A stretch of 64,000 nucleotides of DNA, taken from positions 161,661-225,660 of the forward strand of contig NZ_REEZ01000007.1 of the NCBI RefSeq assembly GCF_003990445.1, in the 5' to 3' direction. How positions within the stretch are numbered: position 1 is the first letter of the stretch; each line of letters begins with the position of its first letter. The notes under the pieces are model-generated. The model searched no databases, had not been told where the DNA came from, and was given only the letters and a program-made list of their open reading frames with translations. The DNA is from Pararhodobacter zhoushanensis (GTDB taxonomy: Bacteria > Pseudomonadota > Alphaproteobacteria > Rhodobacterales > Rhodobacteraceae). A program made the position numbers and the translations under genes. Positions 1-9,404 of this stretch are shown here, piece after piece.

Positions 1-121
1 GCGCGTAAAACGCGATCCCGGCGGCCAGCAGGCCGATCTGATCCTCGCCGATGCCGACATAAAGCCGCATCGCAAAACCGCGCAGAGACGAGCGGCGGGC
101 CGGTATCGGAGAGTCGGTCAT
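1..121 (-). CDS. YihY/BrkB family membrane protein, N-terminal fragment (cut by window edge)
   Basis: Only the first 40 codons are in the window; the gene continues beyond base 1. The translation begins MTDSPIPARRSS and reaches GLLAAGIAFYA, the start of the first membrane segment that is characteristic of the YihY/virulence factor BrkB family (once called ribonuclease BN), an inner-membrane family with no firm biochemical role. The start ATG overlaps the stop of pdeM (ATGA), so it is the third gene of an overlapping lhr-pdeM-yihY operon. The family call rests on a short segment and the context does not test it. Confidence 0.6.
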   Translation of the reverse strand, partial: MTDSPIPARRSSLRGFAMRLYVGIGEDQIGLLAAGIAFYA

Positions 122-789
122 ACGCGCTGCCTTCGGTCTTTTCGCCCTGTCGGGCGGGTCAGGGGACAGGCCAGCAGCCGCGCCCCGGTCAACAGCGCCA
201 GACCCGGCCCCACCAGAGACGCCAAGGGCTCGACACCGCAATCGAGACCGCCGGTATACGTGCCAAAGGCCGGAAGGACCAGATGCTCGGCCCCGATCAG
301 GAACGCTGGCCGCGCTTGCCCGGCCAGTCGTGCCTTGGGGTGGTAGTGGCCCGAGATGTCGGGGCCAGCGCCCGCGATGTGGCGCAGGGTCACGCCCTGC
401 TCGGTGATTTCGTCGGCTACGGTGCCGAAACCAGGCAGGGCGGCGGCATCATGGTTGCCGGTGATCCACAGCCAGTCGCGCCCTTGGGCCATCGCCGCCA
501 GCCGCGCGGTTTCCTCAGCCCGCAGCGCCTCAGGGGCCAGCGCATCCTCGAACGCGTCGCCCAGACTGATCACCCGCGCCGGGTTCAGCGCGTGCAGCTC
601 GGCCTCAAGCCGCGCCAGCGTGTCCGTCGTCTCGTGCGGGGGCAGCAAGGCACCGCCGCGCGCCGCCATCCGCGCCGACTTGCCCAGATGCAGATCGGCC
701 ACGATCAGCGTGTCACACTGCGGCCAGTACAGCGCGCCTGAGGCCCGCGCCTGCACCCTGACCCCGGCAAAGACCACATCGCGGATCAT
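118..789 (-). CDS. pdeM: ligase-associated DNA damage response endonuclease PdeM
   Basis: 223-residue calcineurin-like metallophosphoesterase. Visible metal-binding motifs: D-L-H-L-G-K at 32-37, G-D at 77-78, G-N-H-D at 111-114 and G-H-Y-H at 147-150, the order expected for a di-metal phosphoesterase. The family is known from operons with an Lhr-like helicase, an ATP-dependent DNA ligase and a ligase-associated exonuclease, and is believed to act as a nuclease in DNA repair. Here its start overlaps the helicase stop by four bases (ATGA) and its stop overlaps the next gene in the same way, so it is translationally coupled on both sides. The ligase and the exonuclease are not in this window. 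Length is normal for the family. Confidence 0.93.
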   Translation of the reverse strand: MIRDVVFAGVRVQARASGALYWPQCDTLIVADLHLGKSARMAARGGALLPPHETTDTLARLEAELHALNPARVISLGDAFEDALAPEALRAEETARLAAMAQGRDWLWITGNHDAAALPGFGTVADEITEQGVTLRHIAGAGPDISGHYHPKARLAGQARPAFLIGAEHLVLPAFGTYTGGLDCGVEPLASLVGPGLALLTGARLLACPLTRPTGRKDRRQRV

Positions 790-3167
790 GACAGCCCCGC
801 CTCGCGCATCAGCCGTTCCGCTTCGCGCGCCATTTCCCGCTCGCGCCCCTCACCCTCGACCGAGACGCGGCCGATCTCCATCAGCACCGGCGCCGCCAGC
901 GGGGTCACATGCGGCGGCCTTGCGTGGTCGATGATGGGGTTGGTGCGCAGCATATCCTCGATCCGGTCGAAATCCACCAGACCCCGCCGTGCCTCGTCCG
1001 CCGTGATGCGCAGCAAGAGGTGCCCGGGGTCGTGTCGCCTGAGCGTGTCATGGATGATGTCCGAGGAAAAGGTCGCCTGCCGCCCGCTGCGCCGCTGACC
1101 GGGCAGATTGCGCGGCAACAGCCCTGCCACGGTCGCTACGCTGCGAAATGTCCGTTTTATCAGCGAATTGCCCGCCAGCCAGCCGTCCAGCCCGGCTTTG
1201 AGCACCTCTGGCTGCAACAGGGCGGCGGCATCCTTCACCGGATCGGTGGACCAGATCAGCAGCGCGTAATCGGTGGGGGTAAAGCCCAGAGGGCCCAGCC
1301 CCAGCGCCTCCATCTGCCGGGTCAACAGCAGGCCCAGCGTCTGATGCGCGTTGCGCCCGGCAAAGCCATAGAGGCAGAAAAACCACCGATCGCCGCGTGG
1401 AAATGTCTCGCAGGCCAGCACCCCGTCACGCGGCAGCACCGACAGACGGCGCTGCATCTCCAGCCAGTCGGCGATGTCGGCAGGCAGCTGATCCCAGCGC
1501 GCAGGATCGCCGATCAGCGCCTGCACCCGGTGCGACAATTGCAACGAACTTGCCATCTTCACGCCGCTGAACACCGCGATGCGCGGGTTGCGGGTGGGTG
1601 TGTGCTGGACCTCGACGATCATGTCGCGCAACCGCTCGAACCGCACCACCTTGCCGCCGATCAGAAATGTATCGCCCGCCTCAAGCGTCGCCGCGAAGCT
1701 TTCCTCGACCTGCCCCAGCGGCGCACCCCCGCGCGAGCGCGCCAGCCGTACCTGCAAGGTCTCGGAGGCGGTGATCGTCCCGATGTTCATGCGGATCAGC
1801 CGCGCCGCCCGGGGATCGCGCAACTGCCACAGCCCGCCGCGCAGCATCAGCCGTTGCCAGCGGTCATAGGCTTTCAGCGCATAGCCCCCCGTGGCGCACA
1901 GATCGAGACAGGCGTCGAAATCGTCCCGCGTCAGCGCCGCATAGGGCCCGGCGCTGCGAACCTCGTCAAACAGCGCCTCCGCCTCGAACGGCCCGGCGCA
2001 GGCGGTCAGCAGGATCTGCTGACACAGCACATCCAGCGGCCCTGGTCCGCGCGGGCTGCCATCCAGAACGCCCTCATCCACCGCCTGCAACGCCGCCACA
2101 CTCTCGATCACCTCGAACCGATTGGCCGGCACCAGCCGCGCGCGGGATGGCTGATCGTAGCGGTGGTTCGACCGCCCGATCCGCTGCATCAGCCGCGTCA
2201 CCAGCCGGGGCGCGCCGACCTGCAGCACCAGATCCACATCGCCCCAGTCGATCCCCAGATCCAGCGAGCCGGTGCACACCACCGCCCGCAACGCCCCCGC
2301 CGCCATCGCCTGTTCCACCCGTTGCCGCGCCTCGCGCGACAGCGAGCCATGGTGCAGTCCGATGGGCAGATTGGCGTCGTTCACCTCCCACAGCGCCTGA
2401 AAGAACAGCTCGGCCTGCGCGCGGGTGTTGACGAAAACCAGCGTCAGCCGCGCCTGCGCAATCGCCGCCATCACGTCGGGCACCGCGTAATGCGCGCCGC
2501 CGCCGGACCAGGGCGCGGGCGCGCGGGTCGCCAGCATGGCAATGTCGGGCGCGGGGCCGGGATCGGCGCGCAGGATCACCGCGCCGCCCATGAACGCGGC
2601 CAGCCCCTCAGGATCGGCCACCGTCGCCGACAAGCCGGTCACCGCCAGCCCCGGCGCAAGCGTCTTGAGCCGGGCGATGCCCAGCATCACCTGATCGCCG
2701 CGCTTACCTTCGGCCAGCGCGTGAATTTCGTCGACGATCACCCGCTTGAGACCCGCAAAGATCTTCGGCGCTTCAGGGTAAGACAGCATCAGCGCCAGAC
2801 TTTCCGGCGTGGTCAGCAGGATATTCGGCGGATCAACCCGCTGCCGCGCGCGTTTCGCGCCCGAGGTATCCCCCGTCCGGTCCTCGATCCGGATCGGCAG
2901 CCCCAGCTCAGCAACCGGCGCAGCCAGATTGCGCGCGATGTCGGCGGTCAGCGCCTTGAGCGGCGACAGGTAGATCGTGTGCAAACCCTTGCCGCCCCCG
3001 GCCAGATCGACCAGCGACGGCAAGAACCCCGCCAGCGTCTTGCCCCCGCCTGTCGGCGCGATCAGCAGCGTGTTTCCGGTCGCCGCCAGCAGCGCCAGCT
3101 GATGCGGGTGGGGAGACCAGCCTCGGGCGGCGAACCACTCGGCAAAGCGCGGGGGCAGGGTGCTCAT
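786..3167 (-). CDS. ligase-associated DNA damage response DEXH-box helicase (Lhr-like)
   Basis: 793-residue superfamily 2 helicase. Starting at the ATG at 3167 the protein opens MSTLPPRFAEWFAARGW, the usual beginning of this family; an upstream in-frame ATG at 3239 would add 24 residues of poor coding character. Motifs: Q-motif-like HPHQ near 20, Walker A PTGGGKT at 38-44, DEIH box in VIVDEIHALAEGKRGDQ, SGLSAT-type motif III, and a C-terminal helicase half ending in QRIGRSNHR (motif VI). The second half carries the Lhr-type winged-helix and Lhr-core extension. It is followed by pdeM with overlap, which places it in the ligase-associated repair set rather than the long Lhr (about 1500 aa) class. 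It probably acts on DNA or DNA-RNA hybrids during repair; the substrate is not known from sequence. Confidence 0.93.
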   Translation of the reverse strand: MSTLPPRFAEWFAARGWSPHPHQLALLAATGNTLLIAPTGGGKTLAGFLPSLVDLAGGGKGLHTIYLSPLKALTADIARNLAAPVAELGLPIRIEDRTGDTSGAKRARQRVDPPNILLTTPESLALMLSYPEAPKIFAGLKRVIVDEIHALAEGKRGDQVMLGIARLKTLAPGLAVTGLSATVADPEGLAAFMGGAVILRADPGPAPDIAMLATRAPAPWSGGGAHYAVPDVMAAIAQARLTLVFVNTRAQAELFFQALWEVNDANLPIGLHHGSLSREARQRVEQAMAAGALRAVVCTGSLDLGIDWGDVDLVLQVGAPRLVTRLMQRIGRSNHRYDQPSRARLVPANRFEVIESVAALQAVDEGVLDGSPRGPGPLDVLCQQILLTACAGPFEAEALFDEVRSAGPYAALTRDDFDACLDLCATGGYALKAYDRWQRLMLRGGLWQLRDPRAARLIRMNIGTITASETLQVRLARSRGGAPLGQVEESFAATLEAGDTFLIGGKVVRFERLRDMIVEVQHTPTRNPRIAVFSGVKMASSLQLSHRVQALIGDPARWDQLPADIADWLEMQRRLSVLPRDGVLACETFPRGDRWFFCLYGFAGRNAHQTLGLLLTRQMEALGLGPLGFTPTDYALLIWSTDPVKDAAALLQPEVLKAGLDGWLAGNSLIKRTFRSVATVAGLLPRNLPGQRRSGRQATFSSDIIHDTLRRHDPGHLLLRITADEARRGLVDFDRIEDMLRTNPIIDHARPPHVTPLAAPVLMEIGRVSVEGEGREREMAREAERLMREAGLS

Positions 3168-3293
3168 GCGGCGAACAACCTTGTGCGCGCGGCTTTGAGC
3201 GCCCATTGTAACCCCAAACCCCCACAGCCTGCGGAACAACCCGCCTGCTCAACCGTTGTGTGGGGGTGCGTCTTCACCATGTCAGGGGCCTTC

Positions 3294-4280
3294 ATGCGCC
3301 GTTTCCGTTGCCCATCGTGCCAGCACGAGGTCTTCTTTCCCAATACCGCCTGTCTCTATTGCGGCTCTGTGCTGGGCTTTGCGCCCGGTGGAGGCTTCGC
3401 GCTGATCGGCGACGATAACCCCGCCTGCGCCAACCGCGCCACCATCGACTGCAACTGGATCGCGCCGGAGCCGGGCGCGCTGTGCCTGTCGTGCCGCCAC
3501 ACCACCGTGGTGCCGGATCTGACGGTCGAGGGCAATATCGAGAAATGGGCCCGCATCGAAACCGCCAAGCGCCGCCTGATCCGCCTGCTGTACCGGCTGG
3601 AACTGCCGCTCAACGACGACGAGGGCAACCCGGCCCCGGTGTTCGAGCTGAAAGGCGATCCCATCGATACCGGCAAGCCGCGCGTGCTGACCGGGCATGA
3701 GAACGGCACCATCACGCTCAACATCGTCGAGGCCGACGATGCCGAGCGCGAAGCCATGCGCAGCGCCATGGGCGAGCCGTATCGCACGCTGTCGGGCCAC
3801 GTCCGCCATGAGGTCGCGCATCATTATTTCGAAGCGCTCACCGGCAACGACCCGGCCCAACGCGAGGCCCTGCGCGCGGTCTTTGGCGATGACCGCGCGG
3901 ATTACGGCGAGGCGCTGAAAGCGCATTACGAGAACGGCCCGCCCGCCGACTGGGCGCAGAGCTTCATCTCGTCCTATGCCACCGCGCATCCCTATGAGGA
4001 TTTCGCCGAGACCTGGGCGCATGTGATGCATGTGCTCGACGGTCTGGAAACCGCGCGGGCGTTTTCTCTGGTCGGGGCGGATCTGCCCGAGGATCTGCAC
4101 GATCTGGCGCTCAGACCGATGGAGCGGCTGGCGGAATCCTGGGTGGCGCTGTCGGTGTCGCTGAACGCGGTCAATCAGGCGATGGGGCACGAGACGTTCT
4201 ATCCGTTCGTCCTGTCCCCCACCGTCATCGCCAAGATGGAGGCGATCCGCGCCCTGATAACCCGCAACTGGCAGCTCTGA
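3294..4280 (+). CDS. zinc-ribbon putative metallopeptidase (Peptidase_Mx-type)
   Basis: 328 residues. The start at 3294 is chosen because AGGGG lies five bases upstream; an alternative ATG at 3279 lacks a site. The N-terminus has two CxxC pairs (C6, C9, C20, C23), a zinc ribbon, and more Cys follow near residues 44-67. A gluzincin-like HEVAHHYFE sequence (HExxH starting at residue 172) and a downstream ED-F-AETWAHVMH helix give the signature of the putative zinc-binding metallopeptidase family common in proteobacteria. There is no signal peptide, so it is probably cytoplasmic. It is divergent from the helicase operon and converges on the sugar dehydrogenase gene, six bases away. Substrate unknown. 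Confidence 0.8.
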   Translation: MRRFRCPSCQHEVFFPNTACLYCGSVLGFAPGGGFALIGDDNPACANRATIDCNWIAPEPGALCLSCRHTTVVPDLTVEGNIEKWARIETAKRRLIRLLYRLELPLNDDEGNPAPVFELKGDPIDTGKPRVLTGHENGTITLNIVEADDAEREAMRSAMGEPYRTLSGHVRHEVAHHYFEALTGNDPAQREALRAVFGDDRADYGEALKAHYENGPPADWAQSFISSYATAHPYEDFAETWAHVMHVLDGLETARAFSLVGADLPEDLHDLALRPMERLAESWVALSVSLNAVNQAMGHETFYPFVLSPTVIAKMEAIRALITRNWQL

Positions 4281-4285
4281 TCCCC

Positions 4286-5416
4286 TCAGTCCCGCGGGGT
4301 CAGGCGGAGCAGCTGGCCGGGGGCGTCGTCCTCGATCAGCCAGACCGCCCCGTCGGGGGCCATGGCCACATCGCGGATACGGGCGTCCATGTCCCAGCGC
4401 TCGGCCTCGTCGGCCTGATCGCCGTCAACCGTGACGCGCACCAATCCCCGCGCGGCCAGCCCGCCGATCAGCGCCGAGCCTTGCCAGTCGGGGAACAGAT
4501 CGCCGGTGTAGAACACCATCCCGGCAGGGGCGATCACGGGCGTCCAGCTCAGGCGCGGGGCCTCGAACTCGGGGCGTTCTTCGTGGTCGGGGATGGCCGA
4601 GCCGCTGTAATTGCTGCCATTCGACACCACGGGCCAGCCATAGTTCAGCCCCGGCGCAATCAGGTTCAGCTCATCGCCGCCGCGCGGTCCCATCTCGTGC
4701 AGCCAGAGGTTTCCGTCGGGCGCAAAGGCCAGCCCGTAGGGGTTGCGGTTGCCCAGCGTCCATAGCTGCGCCGCCACGCCGACCTCATCGGCAAAGGGGT
4801 TGTCCGCCGGGGTCGAGCCGTCCAGCATCAGCCGCAGCACCTTGCCGCGCGCCTGCGCCGGATCTTGCGCGCTCTCGGACAAGGTGCGCTCGCCCAGCGT
4901 CAGGAACAGATGCTCGCCCGCCGGGTCAAAGGCGATGATCGCGCCGGGATGCCCGCCGCCACCGCCCTGCGGCTGACGCCACAACTCCTCGACATCGCGC
5001 AGGCTTGTCCCGTCCAGCCGCGCGCGGGCCAGCACGATCTGGCTGCCGTCCTCGCCGGGCGCGGCATAGGTCAGATAGATCAGCCCGCTCTGCGCGAAAT
5101 CGGGGGCAGGGGCGACATCATGCATGCCCAGCTGGCCCTGCTGATGAACCTCTGGCACGCCCGAAATCTCGGTCTTCTCACCCTCGGGCGTCACCACGAA
5201 CAGATGCCCTGCGTGTTCCGTCACCAGCATCCGCCCGTCCGGCAGCGCCGCAATCGCCCAAGGGGTGTCGAAATCGGCTACCGCCTGCACCGCGAAGGGT
5301 TGGGTCGGACTGTAGTCGCGTGCGCCGACTGTCCGGCCATTGGCGAGAATCGGCAGCACAGCAAGCGCGGTTCCGGCGATCAGGCCAGAAAGGATAAGAA
5401 CGGAGCGCGGACGCAT
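4286..5416 (-). CDS. PQQ-dependent sugar dehydrogenase (soluble aldose/sorbosone dehydrogenase family)
   Basis: 376 residues. A signal peptide or membrane anchor is visible (MRPRSVLILSGLIAGTALAV). The mature part is a six-bladed beta-propeller of the glucose/sorbosone dehydrogenase (Asd/YliI) family: DFDTPWAIAALPDGRMLVTE near the start, the GGGGHPGAIIAFDP and LWTLGNRNPYGLAFAP signatures in the middle, and W-L-I-E-D-D near the end. Such proteins oxidise aldose sugars in the periplasm with PQQ as cofactor; the natural substrate is unclear for most. A strong AGGAG lies six bases before the start. It sits alone between a convergent peptidase gene and the quiC operon, with about 200 bases without a gene upstream. 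Confidence 0.88.
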   Translation of the reverse strand: MRPRSVLILSGLIAGTALAVLPILANGRTVGARDYSPTQPFAVQAVADFDTPWAIAALPDGRMLVTEHAGHLFVVTPEGEKTEISGVPEVHQQGQLGMHDVAPAPDFAQSGLIYLTYAAPGEDGSQIVLARARLDGTSLRDVEELWRQPQGGGGGHPGAIIAFDPAGEHLFLTLGERTLSESAQDPAQARGKVLRLMLDGSTPADNPFADEVGVAAQLWTLGNRNPYGLAFAPDGNLWLHEMGPRGGDELNLIAPGLNYGWPVVSNGSNYSGSAIPDHEERPEFEAPRLSWTPVIAPAGMVFYTGDLFPDWQGSALIGGLAARGLVRVTVDGDQADEAERWDMDARIRDVAMAPDGAVWLIEDDAPGQLLRLTPRD

Positions 5417-5623
5417 GGGGGTCTCCTGGTCAAAGGGCAGGCGCAGGGGGCCTTTGCCCTAATCTAGCGCGCAAGGGTGCCGGGGGCACGTCACCGCCCG
5501 CGCACGTTTTTGTCAGGAGCCACCGCGCGTTGCGCCCCCGGCACCCGTCCGCATCGCGCGCCGGGTTGCGCGCAACACAAAGGTGTCGGCGGGATGCGCT
5601 TGCAGGTCTGAAACGCCGGGCGG

Positions 5624-7507
5624 CTACAGCCGGGGCATCCCTTTGGGCCGGGACAACCGCTTTTGCGCTGCCACCCGGAACGGCGCATTCGCCGCGCCAT
5701 AACCCTGATAGCCGCCGCGCCGTTCGATCAGTTCGATGAACATCGCACCGGCGAAATTGCGCGAATAGAGCTGAAAGAACTCGGCCTCGCCGTCGCGGTC
5801 ATAGAGAATGTTATGCGCCTGCAAGCGGGCCAGAAACGCCGGGTCCAGCTCGAACCGGGCGGTCAAATCGGCATAGTAGTTGCCCGGCATCGGCAGCGGT
5901 TCAAAGCCCAGCACCGCCAACCGTTCGGCCGTGGCAAAGATGTCATCGCAGGCAAAGGCCACATGCTGCACGGCTGCACCAAAGCTGTCGGCCAGAAAGC
6001 CCCCGGCCAGTGTGCGGTGGTTCTCGGCCCCGTTCAGCGTCACCCGCAACCCGCCATCGGGCGAGGACAGCGCCTGACTGCGCACCAGCCCGTCGGGGTC
6101 GATGACGTCGACCATCGGCGTCTTGGTCATGCCGAACAACGAGGAATAGAACAGCGACCATGACAGCATCTCGTCATAGCTCATGGTCAGCGCAAGGTGA
6201 TCAACCCGTGTCAGACCCGCGCCGGGGGCAGAGTTGCCAGTGCGCGTAAACTCCACCTGCCACACATCGCTGAACCCGTCGTCAACGAAATGCAGAACCG
6301 AGCCGCCGACGCCGCGGATGGCCGGGATCGGCAGTTCGCCGGCCTGACGCGGCTGGCTGAATGCCGCGGATCCCAGCGCGATTGCCCGGGCAACCGTGTC
6401 TGGGGCCGAGGCCACGCGCAGCCCGATATCGCAGATATTGGTGCGGTGGACGGTAAACGTGCTGCCCGCGTGGCCCTGCGTTTCGGCGTTCAGCAGAACG
6501 CGGATCGCGCCCTGTTGCCACAGGGTCAGATCCTTGGCGATGTGGCGGCCCGTCTCGGCAAAGCCCAGCGTGCGCAGCAGGGCGGCGATGCTTTCGGCCT
6601 CGGTCCCGCGGGTGGCGATCTCGATGAACTCGACCCCCTGCGCGGGCTTGGGTGCCGGGATCGGTGGCAGATCGACCGTCAGCGACGGCTCGGCCCGGCG
6701 CACGCTGTCCATCAGGTGGATCAGTGAGCGGTGGCCATCGCGGGCAATCGCGCGCGGCAAGCCGCCGCGAAACTGGTCGTTGAAGATTTCCAGACTGATC
6801 GGCCCGCTGTAGCCCGTCGCCATCACCGCGCGCATGAAGCCGGTGACGTCCAGATCGCCCTCGCCGGGCATGTTGCGAAAGTGGCGCGACCAGTAGAGCA
6901 GATCCATCGGGATCGCGGGCGCATCGGCCAGCTGGACAAAAAAGATCCGGTCGCCGGGAATGCGGCGGATGGTGTCGGGGTCGATCCCCCGGCCCAGCGT
7001 GTGAAAACTGTCCAGGATAAGTCCGACATTCGCATGATCGGCGCGGCGCACGATTTCCCACGCATCGCGGTGGTCATCGACATGCTTGCCCCATGCCAGC
7101 GCCTCGTACCCGACGCGCAACCCGCGCTTTGCCGCGCGCTCGCCCAGCTCGGCGAAATCCGCCGCTGCGCGGTCGACACCGCCCTGCGCCTGCGGATGCA
7201 CGGACGAGCACACCAGCATCAGATCGCAGCCCAGTTCACCCATCAGATCGAACTTGCGCTCGGCGCGTTCAAAGGCCCGCCGCCGCAGGTCGCCCGGCAG
7301 CCCCTCGAAATCGCGGAACGGCTGGAACAGCATCAGATCAAGCCCCGCGTCCCGGATGCGGGTCGCCAGCGCGCGCGGGCTGCGGGCGTCGGCGATGAAA
7401 TCCTGCTCAAAGATCTCGATCCCGTCGAATCCCGCCGCCGCGATCGCTTCGATCTTTTCTTCCAGATTTCCTGCGATGGAAACGCTGGCGATCCCGCATT
7501 TCAGCAT
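5624..7507 (-). CDS. quiC: 3-dehydroshikimate dehydratase, QuiC-type (isomerase-like barrel fused to HPPD-like domain)
   Basis: 627-residue two-domain protein. Residues 1 to about 280 form an AP-endonuclease-2/sugar-phosphate-isomerase-like TIM barrel; the rest is a vicinal-oxygen-chelate domain like 4-hydroxyphenylpyruvate dioxygenase (VDHLALTMSYDEMLSWSLFY, and the C-terminal FIELIERRGGYQGYGAAN ligand segment). This fusion is the known architecture of bacterial QuiC, which dehydrates 3-dehydroshikimate to protocatechuate. It is the last gene of a five-gene run: shikimate/quinate dehydrogenase, TRAP transporter P-Q-M, then quiC, with three bases between dctM and quiC. The operon would take up quinate or shikimate and convert it to protocatechuate. 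No protocatechuate dioxygenase lies nearby. Confidence 0.9.
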   Translation of the reverse strand: MLKCGIASVSIAGNLEEKIEAIAAAGFDGIEIFEQDFIADARSPRALATRIRDAGLDLMLFQPFRDFEGLPGDLRRRAFERAERKFDLMGELGCDLMLVCSSVHPQAQGGVDRAAADFAELGERAAKRGLRVGYEALAWGKHVDDHRDAWEIVRRADHANVGLILDSFHTLGRGIDPDTIRRIPGDRIFFVQLADAPAIPMDLLYWSRHFRNMPGEGDLDVTGFMRAVMATGYSGPISLEIFNDQFRGGLPRAIARDGHRSLIHLMDSVRRAEPSLTVDLPPIPAPKPAQGVEFIEIATRGTEAESIAALLRTLGFAETGRHIAKDLTLWQQGAIRVLLNAETQGHAGSTFTVHRTNICDIGLRVASAPDTVARAIALGSAAFSQPRQAGELPIPAIRGVGGSVLHFVDDGFSDVWQVEFTRTGNSAPGAGLTRVDHLALTMSYDEMLSWSLFYSSLFGMTKTPMVDVIDPDGLVRSQALSSPDGGLRVTLNGAENHRTLAGGFLADSFGAAVQHVAFACDDIFATAERLAVLGFEPLPMPGNYYADLTARFELDPAFLARLQAHNILYDRDGEAEFFQLYSRNFAGAMFIELIERRGGYQGYGAANAPFRVAAQKRLSRPKGMPRL

Positions 7508-7510
7508 GGC

Positions 7511-8806
7511 TTACCCCTGATATCCCAACACACGCGGCAGATAGAGCACGAAGTCCGGGCAGAAGGTGATCACCATCAAGGCCACGATCAGAATCGCAAT
7601 GAACGGTGCCAGATCCTTGATGATCGGGATCAGCGGTTGCTTGGTGATCGCCGCGACGATGAACAACAGCAGGCCGTAAGGGGGCGTGATCAGCCCCAGC
7701 ATCGCGTTGACCACCAGCACCACACCGAAATGCACCAGATCAATCCCCAGCGCCTGCGCAGCCGGGATCAGGATCGGCACCACGATCAGCAACAGCGCTC
7801 CGGCTTCCAGCACGCAGCCCAGCACCAGAAACAGGATGTTGACGGCGATCAGGAACCCGACAGGCCCCAGATCCATCGCGCTGAGCATCGCGGCGACCGA
7901 ATCCGGCACATTTTCGCGCGTGACCACATAGTTGAAGGACAGCGCCCCGGCGATCAGAATGCCCACCGACGCCGTTGAGCGGGCCGAACCCAGCAGCGCC
8001 TGATACAGCCCCCGCGCGCTGACCGACCGGTACAGCACGACCGAGATCACCAGCGCATAGGCAGCGGCGACGGCGGCGGCCTCGGTCGGTGTCATCACCC
8101 CGCCATAGATACCGCCCAGCAGGATCACCGGCAGCATCAGCGCCGGGATCGCCTGCCATGTTGCGCCGGGCAGTTCGCGCAGCGGAATGCCGTCATCGAC
8201 CGGGAACCCGCGCCGATGGGCGATCACGCCGTTGGTGACGGCCATCAGCAGCGCCATCAGCAGGCCGGGCAGGATACCGGCGGCGAACAGAAAGCCGACC
8301 GACTGGCCCGAGACCAGCGCATACAGCACCATCGGGATCGACGGCGGGATGATCGGGCCGACAATGGCCGTGGCGGCAGTGATCGCGGCGGCATAGCTGG
8401 GGGTGTATTTGCCGTCCTTGGTCATCATGGTGATGACGATCTTGCCCATGCCCACGGCGTCCGCCACGGCCGAGCCGGACATGCCCGAAAAGATCAGCGA
8501 CGAGACCACGTTTACGTGCCCCAGCCCGCCCCGGAACCGACCCACCAATGCCTGCGCAAAGCGCAAGAGCTTGTCGGCCAGCGAGCCGATATTCATGATG
8601 TCAGCGGCCAGAATGAACAGCGGCACCGCCAGCAGCGTATAGCCGTTGAACAGACCCTGCATCATCGTCTCGGCGGCGATGGAGACGTCGTAGCCCTTGA
8701 GCATCAGGTAGACAAAACTGCCCACCAGCATCGAGATGCCGATGGACTGACCCATCAGCGCCAGCGCCGCGATCAGCACCATGGCCAGGGTGAACGGATC
8801 AGTCAT
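7511..8806 (-). CDS. TRAP transporter large permease subunit (DctM)
   Basis: 431 residues, hydrophobic throughout, with the TRAP large-subunit features: GISMLVGSFVYLML near the N-terminus, FSGMSGSAVADAVGMGKI, and IIPPSIPMVLYA, a conserved signature loop. About 12 membrane segments. The start at 8806 has GAGGG eight bases upstream; an ATG two codons earlier at 8812 has the site too close. It overlaps the end of dctQ by eight bases. Works with dctQ and dctP as a sodium-driven secondary importer, here probably for quinate or shikimate because of the flanking dehydrogenase and quiC genes. Confidence 0.93.
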   Translation of the reverse strand: MTDPFTLAMVLIAALALMGQSIGISMLVGSFVYLMLKGYDVSIAAETMMQGLFNGYTLLAVPLFILAADIMNIGSLADKLLRFAQALVGRFRGGLGHVNVVSSLIFSGMSGSAVADAVGMGKIVITMMTKDGKYTPSYAAAITAATAIVGPIIPPSIPMVLYALVSGQSVGFLFAAGILPGLLMALLMAVTNGVIAHRRGFPVDDGIPLRELPGATWQAIPALMLPVILLGGIYGGVMTPTEAAAVAAAYALVISVVLYRSVSARGLYQALLGSARSTASVGILIAGALSFNYVVTRENVPDSVAAMLSAMDLGPVGFLIAVNILFLVLGCVLEAGALLLIVVPILIPAAQALGIDLVHFGVVLVVNAMLGLITPPYGLLLFIVAAITKQPLIPIIKDLAPFIAILIVALMVITFCPDFVLYLPRVLGYQG

Positions 8807-9329
8807 AATCATGGCCCTCGGGATGGATCGGCGTCACATAGCGGCTGCCTGTCCCCCGGATCGCACCCCAGACGTTAAGCAGGCTGCGGATGATCACGGC
8901 GACGGCGAAGGCGATGTAGATCGCAAAGACATAATTGTAGGGGATGCGCAGGGCGGGCGTGCGCTCGATCCGCATGAACTGCACGTAGTCCCAGCACTTG
9001 GGCAGCGTATAGGCCAGGATCGCGGCGCAGATCAGGCCGGTGGCAACGTCGAGCACCCGGCGCGCGCCCAGCGGCAGGCCGTTGTAAACGATATCCAGAC
9101 GGATGATGTCGCTGTCGCGCACGACAAAGGCATAGCCGAACAGGATGCCCCAGAGCCACGCGATCGAGACAAACTCGACCGTCCAGTTGGTGTAAGTCAC
9201 CGGCAAGGCAAGGATATAGCGAAACAGGATCTGCAGCAGGAAGGTGAGAAACATCGCCGCCAGCATCAGCGCAATGAAATTCTCGGCGCGTCGCTGCAAC
9301 CATCCAAGGATCGGCGCAAAGCGGGTCAT
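8799..9329 (-). CDS. TRAP transporter small permease subunit (DctQ)
   Basis: 176 residues with four predicted membrane segments, the normal size for a DctQ subunit. The segment FLLQILFRYILALPVTYTNWTVEF is the usual second-helix region and LWGILFGYAFVVRDSDIIRLDI carries the conserved R-D-x-x-I-R-x-D signature of the family. It lies between the binding protein gene (75 bases upstream) and dctM (overlapping), in the order P-Q-M. Confidence 0.9.
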   Translation of the reverse strand: MTRFAPILGWLQRRAENFIALMLAAMFLTFLLQILFRYILALPVTYTNWTVEFVSIAWLWGILFGYAFVVRDSDIIRLDIVYNGLPLGARRVLDVATGLICAAILAYTLPKCWDYVQFMRIERTPALRIPYNYVFAIYIAFAVAVIIRSLLNVWGAIRGTGSRYVTPIHPEGHDYD

Positions 9330-9404
9330 GGCGTGTCTCCGTCAGGGCGGGCAGAGGCTGCGACGGCGACCGTACCGGGCCACCGTCGCGCGCTGGGCGC
9401 AGGC

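Noticed and set aside
909-3293. Very long plus-strand frame upstream of the zinc-ribbon peptidase
   Set aside because: It is the antisense of the helicase gene (Arg/Gln/His-rich translation) and only joins the real gene from 3294 on.
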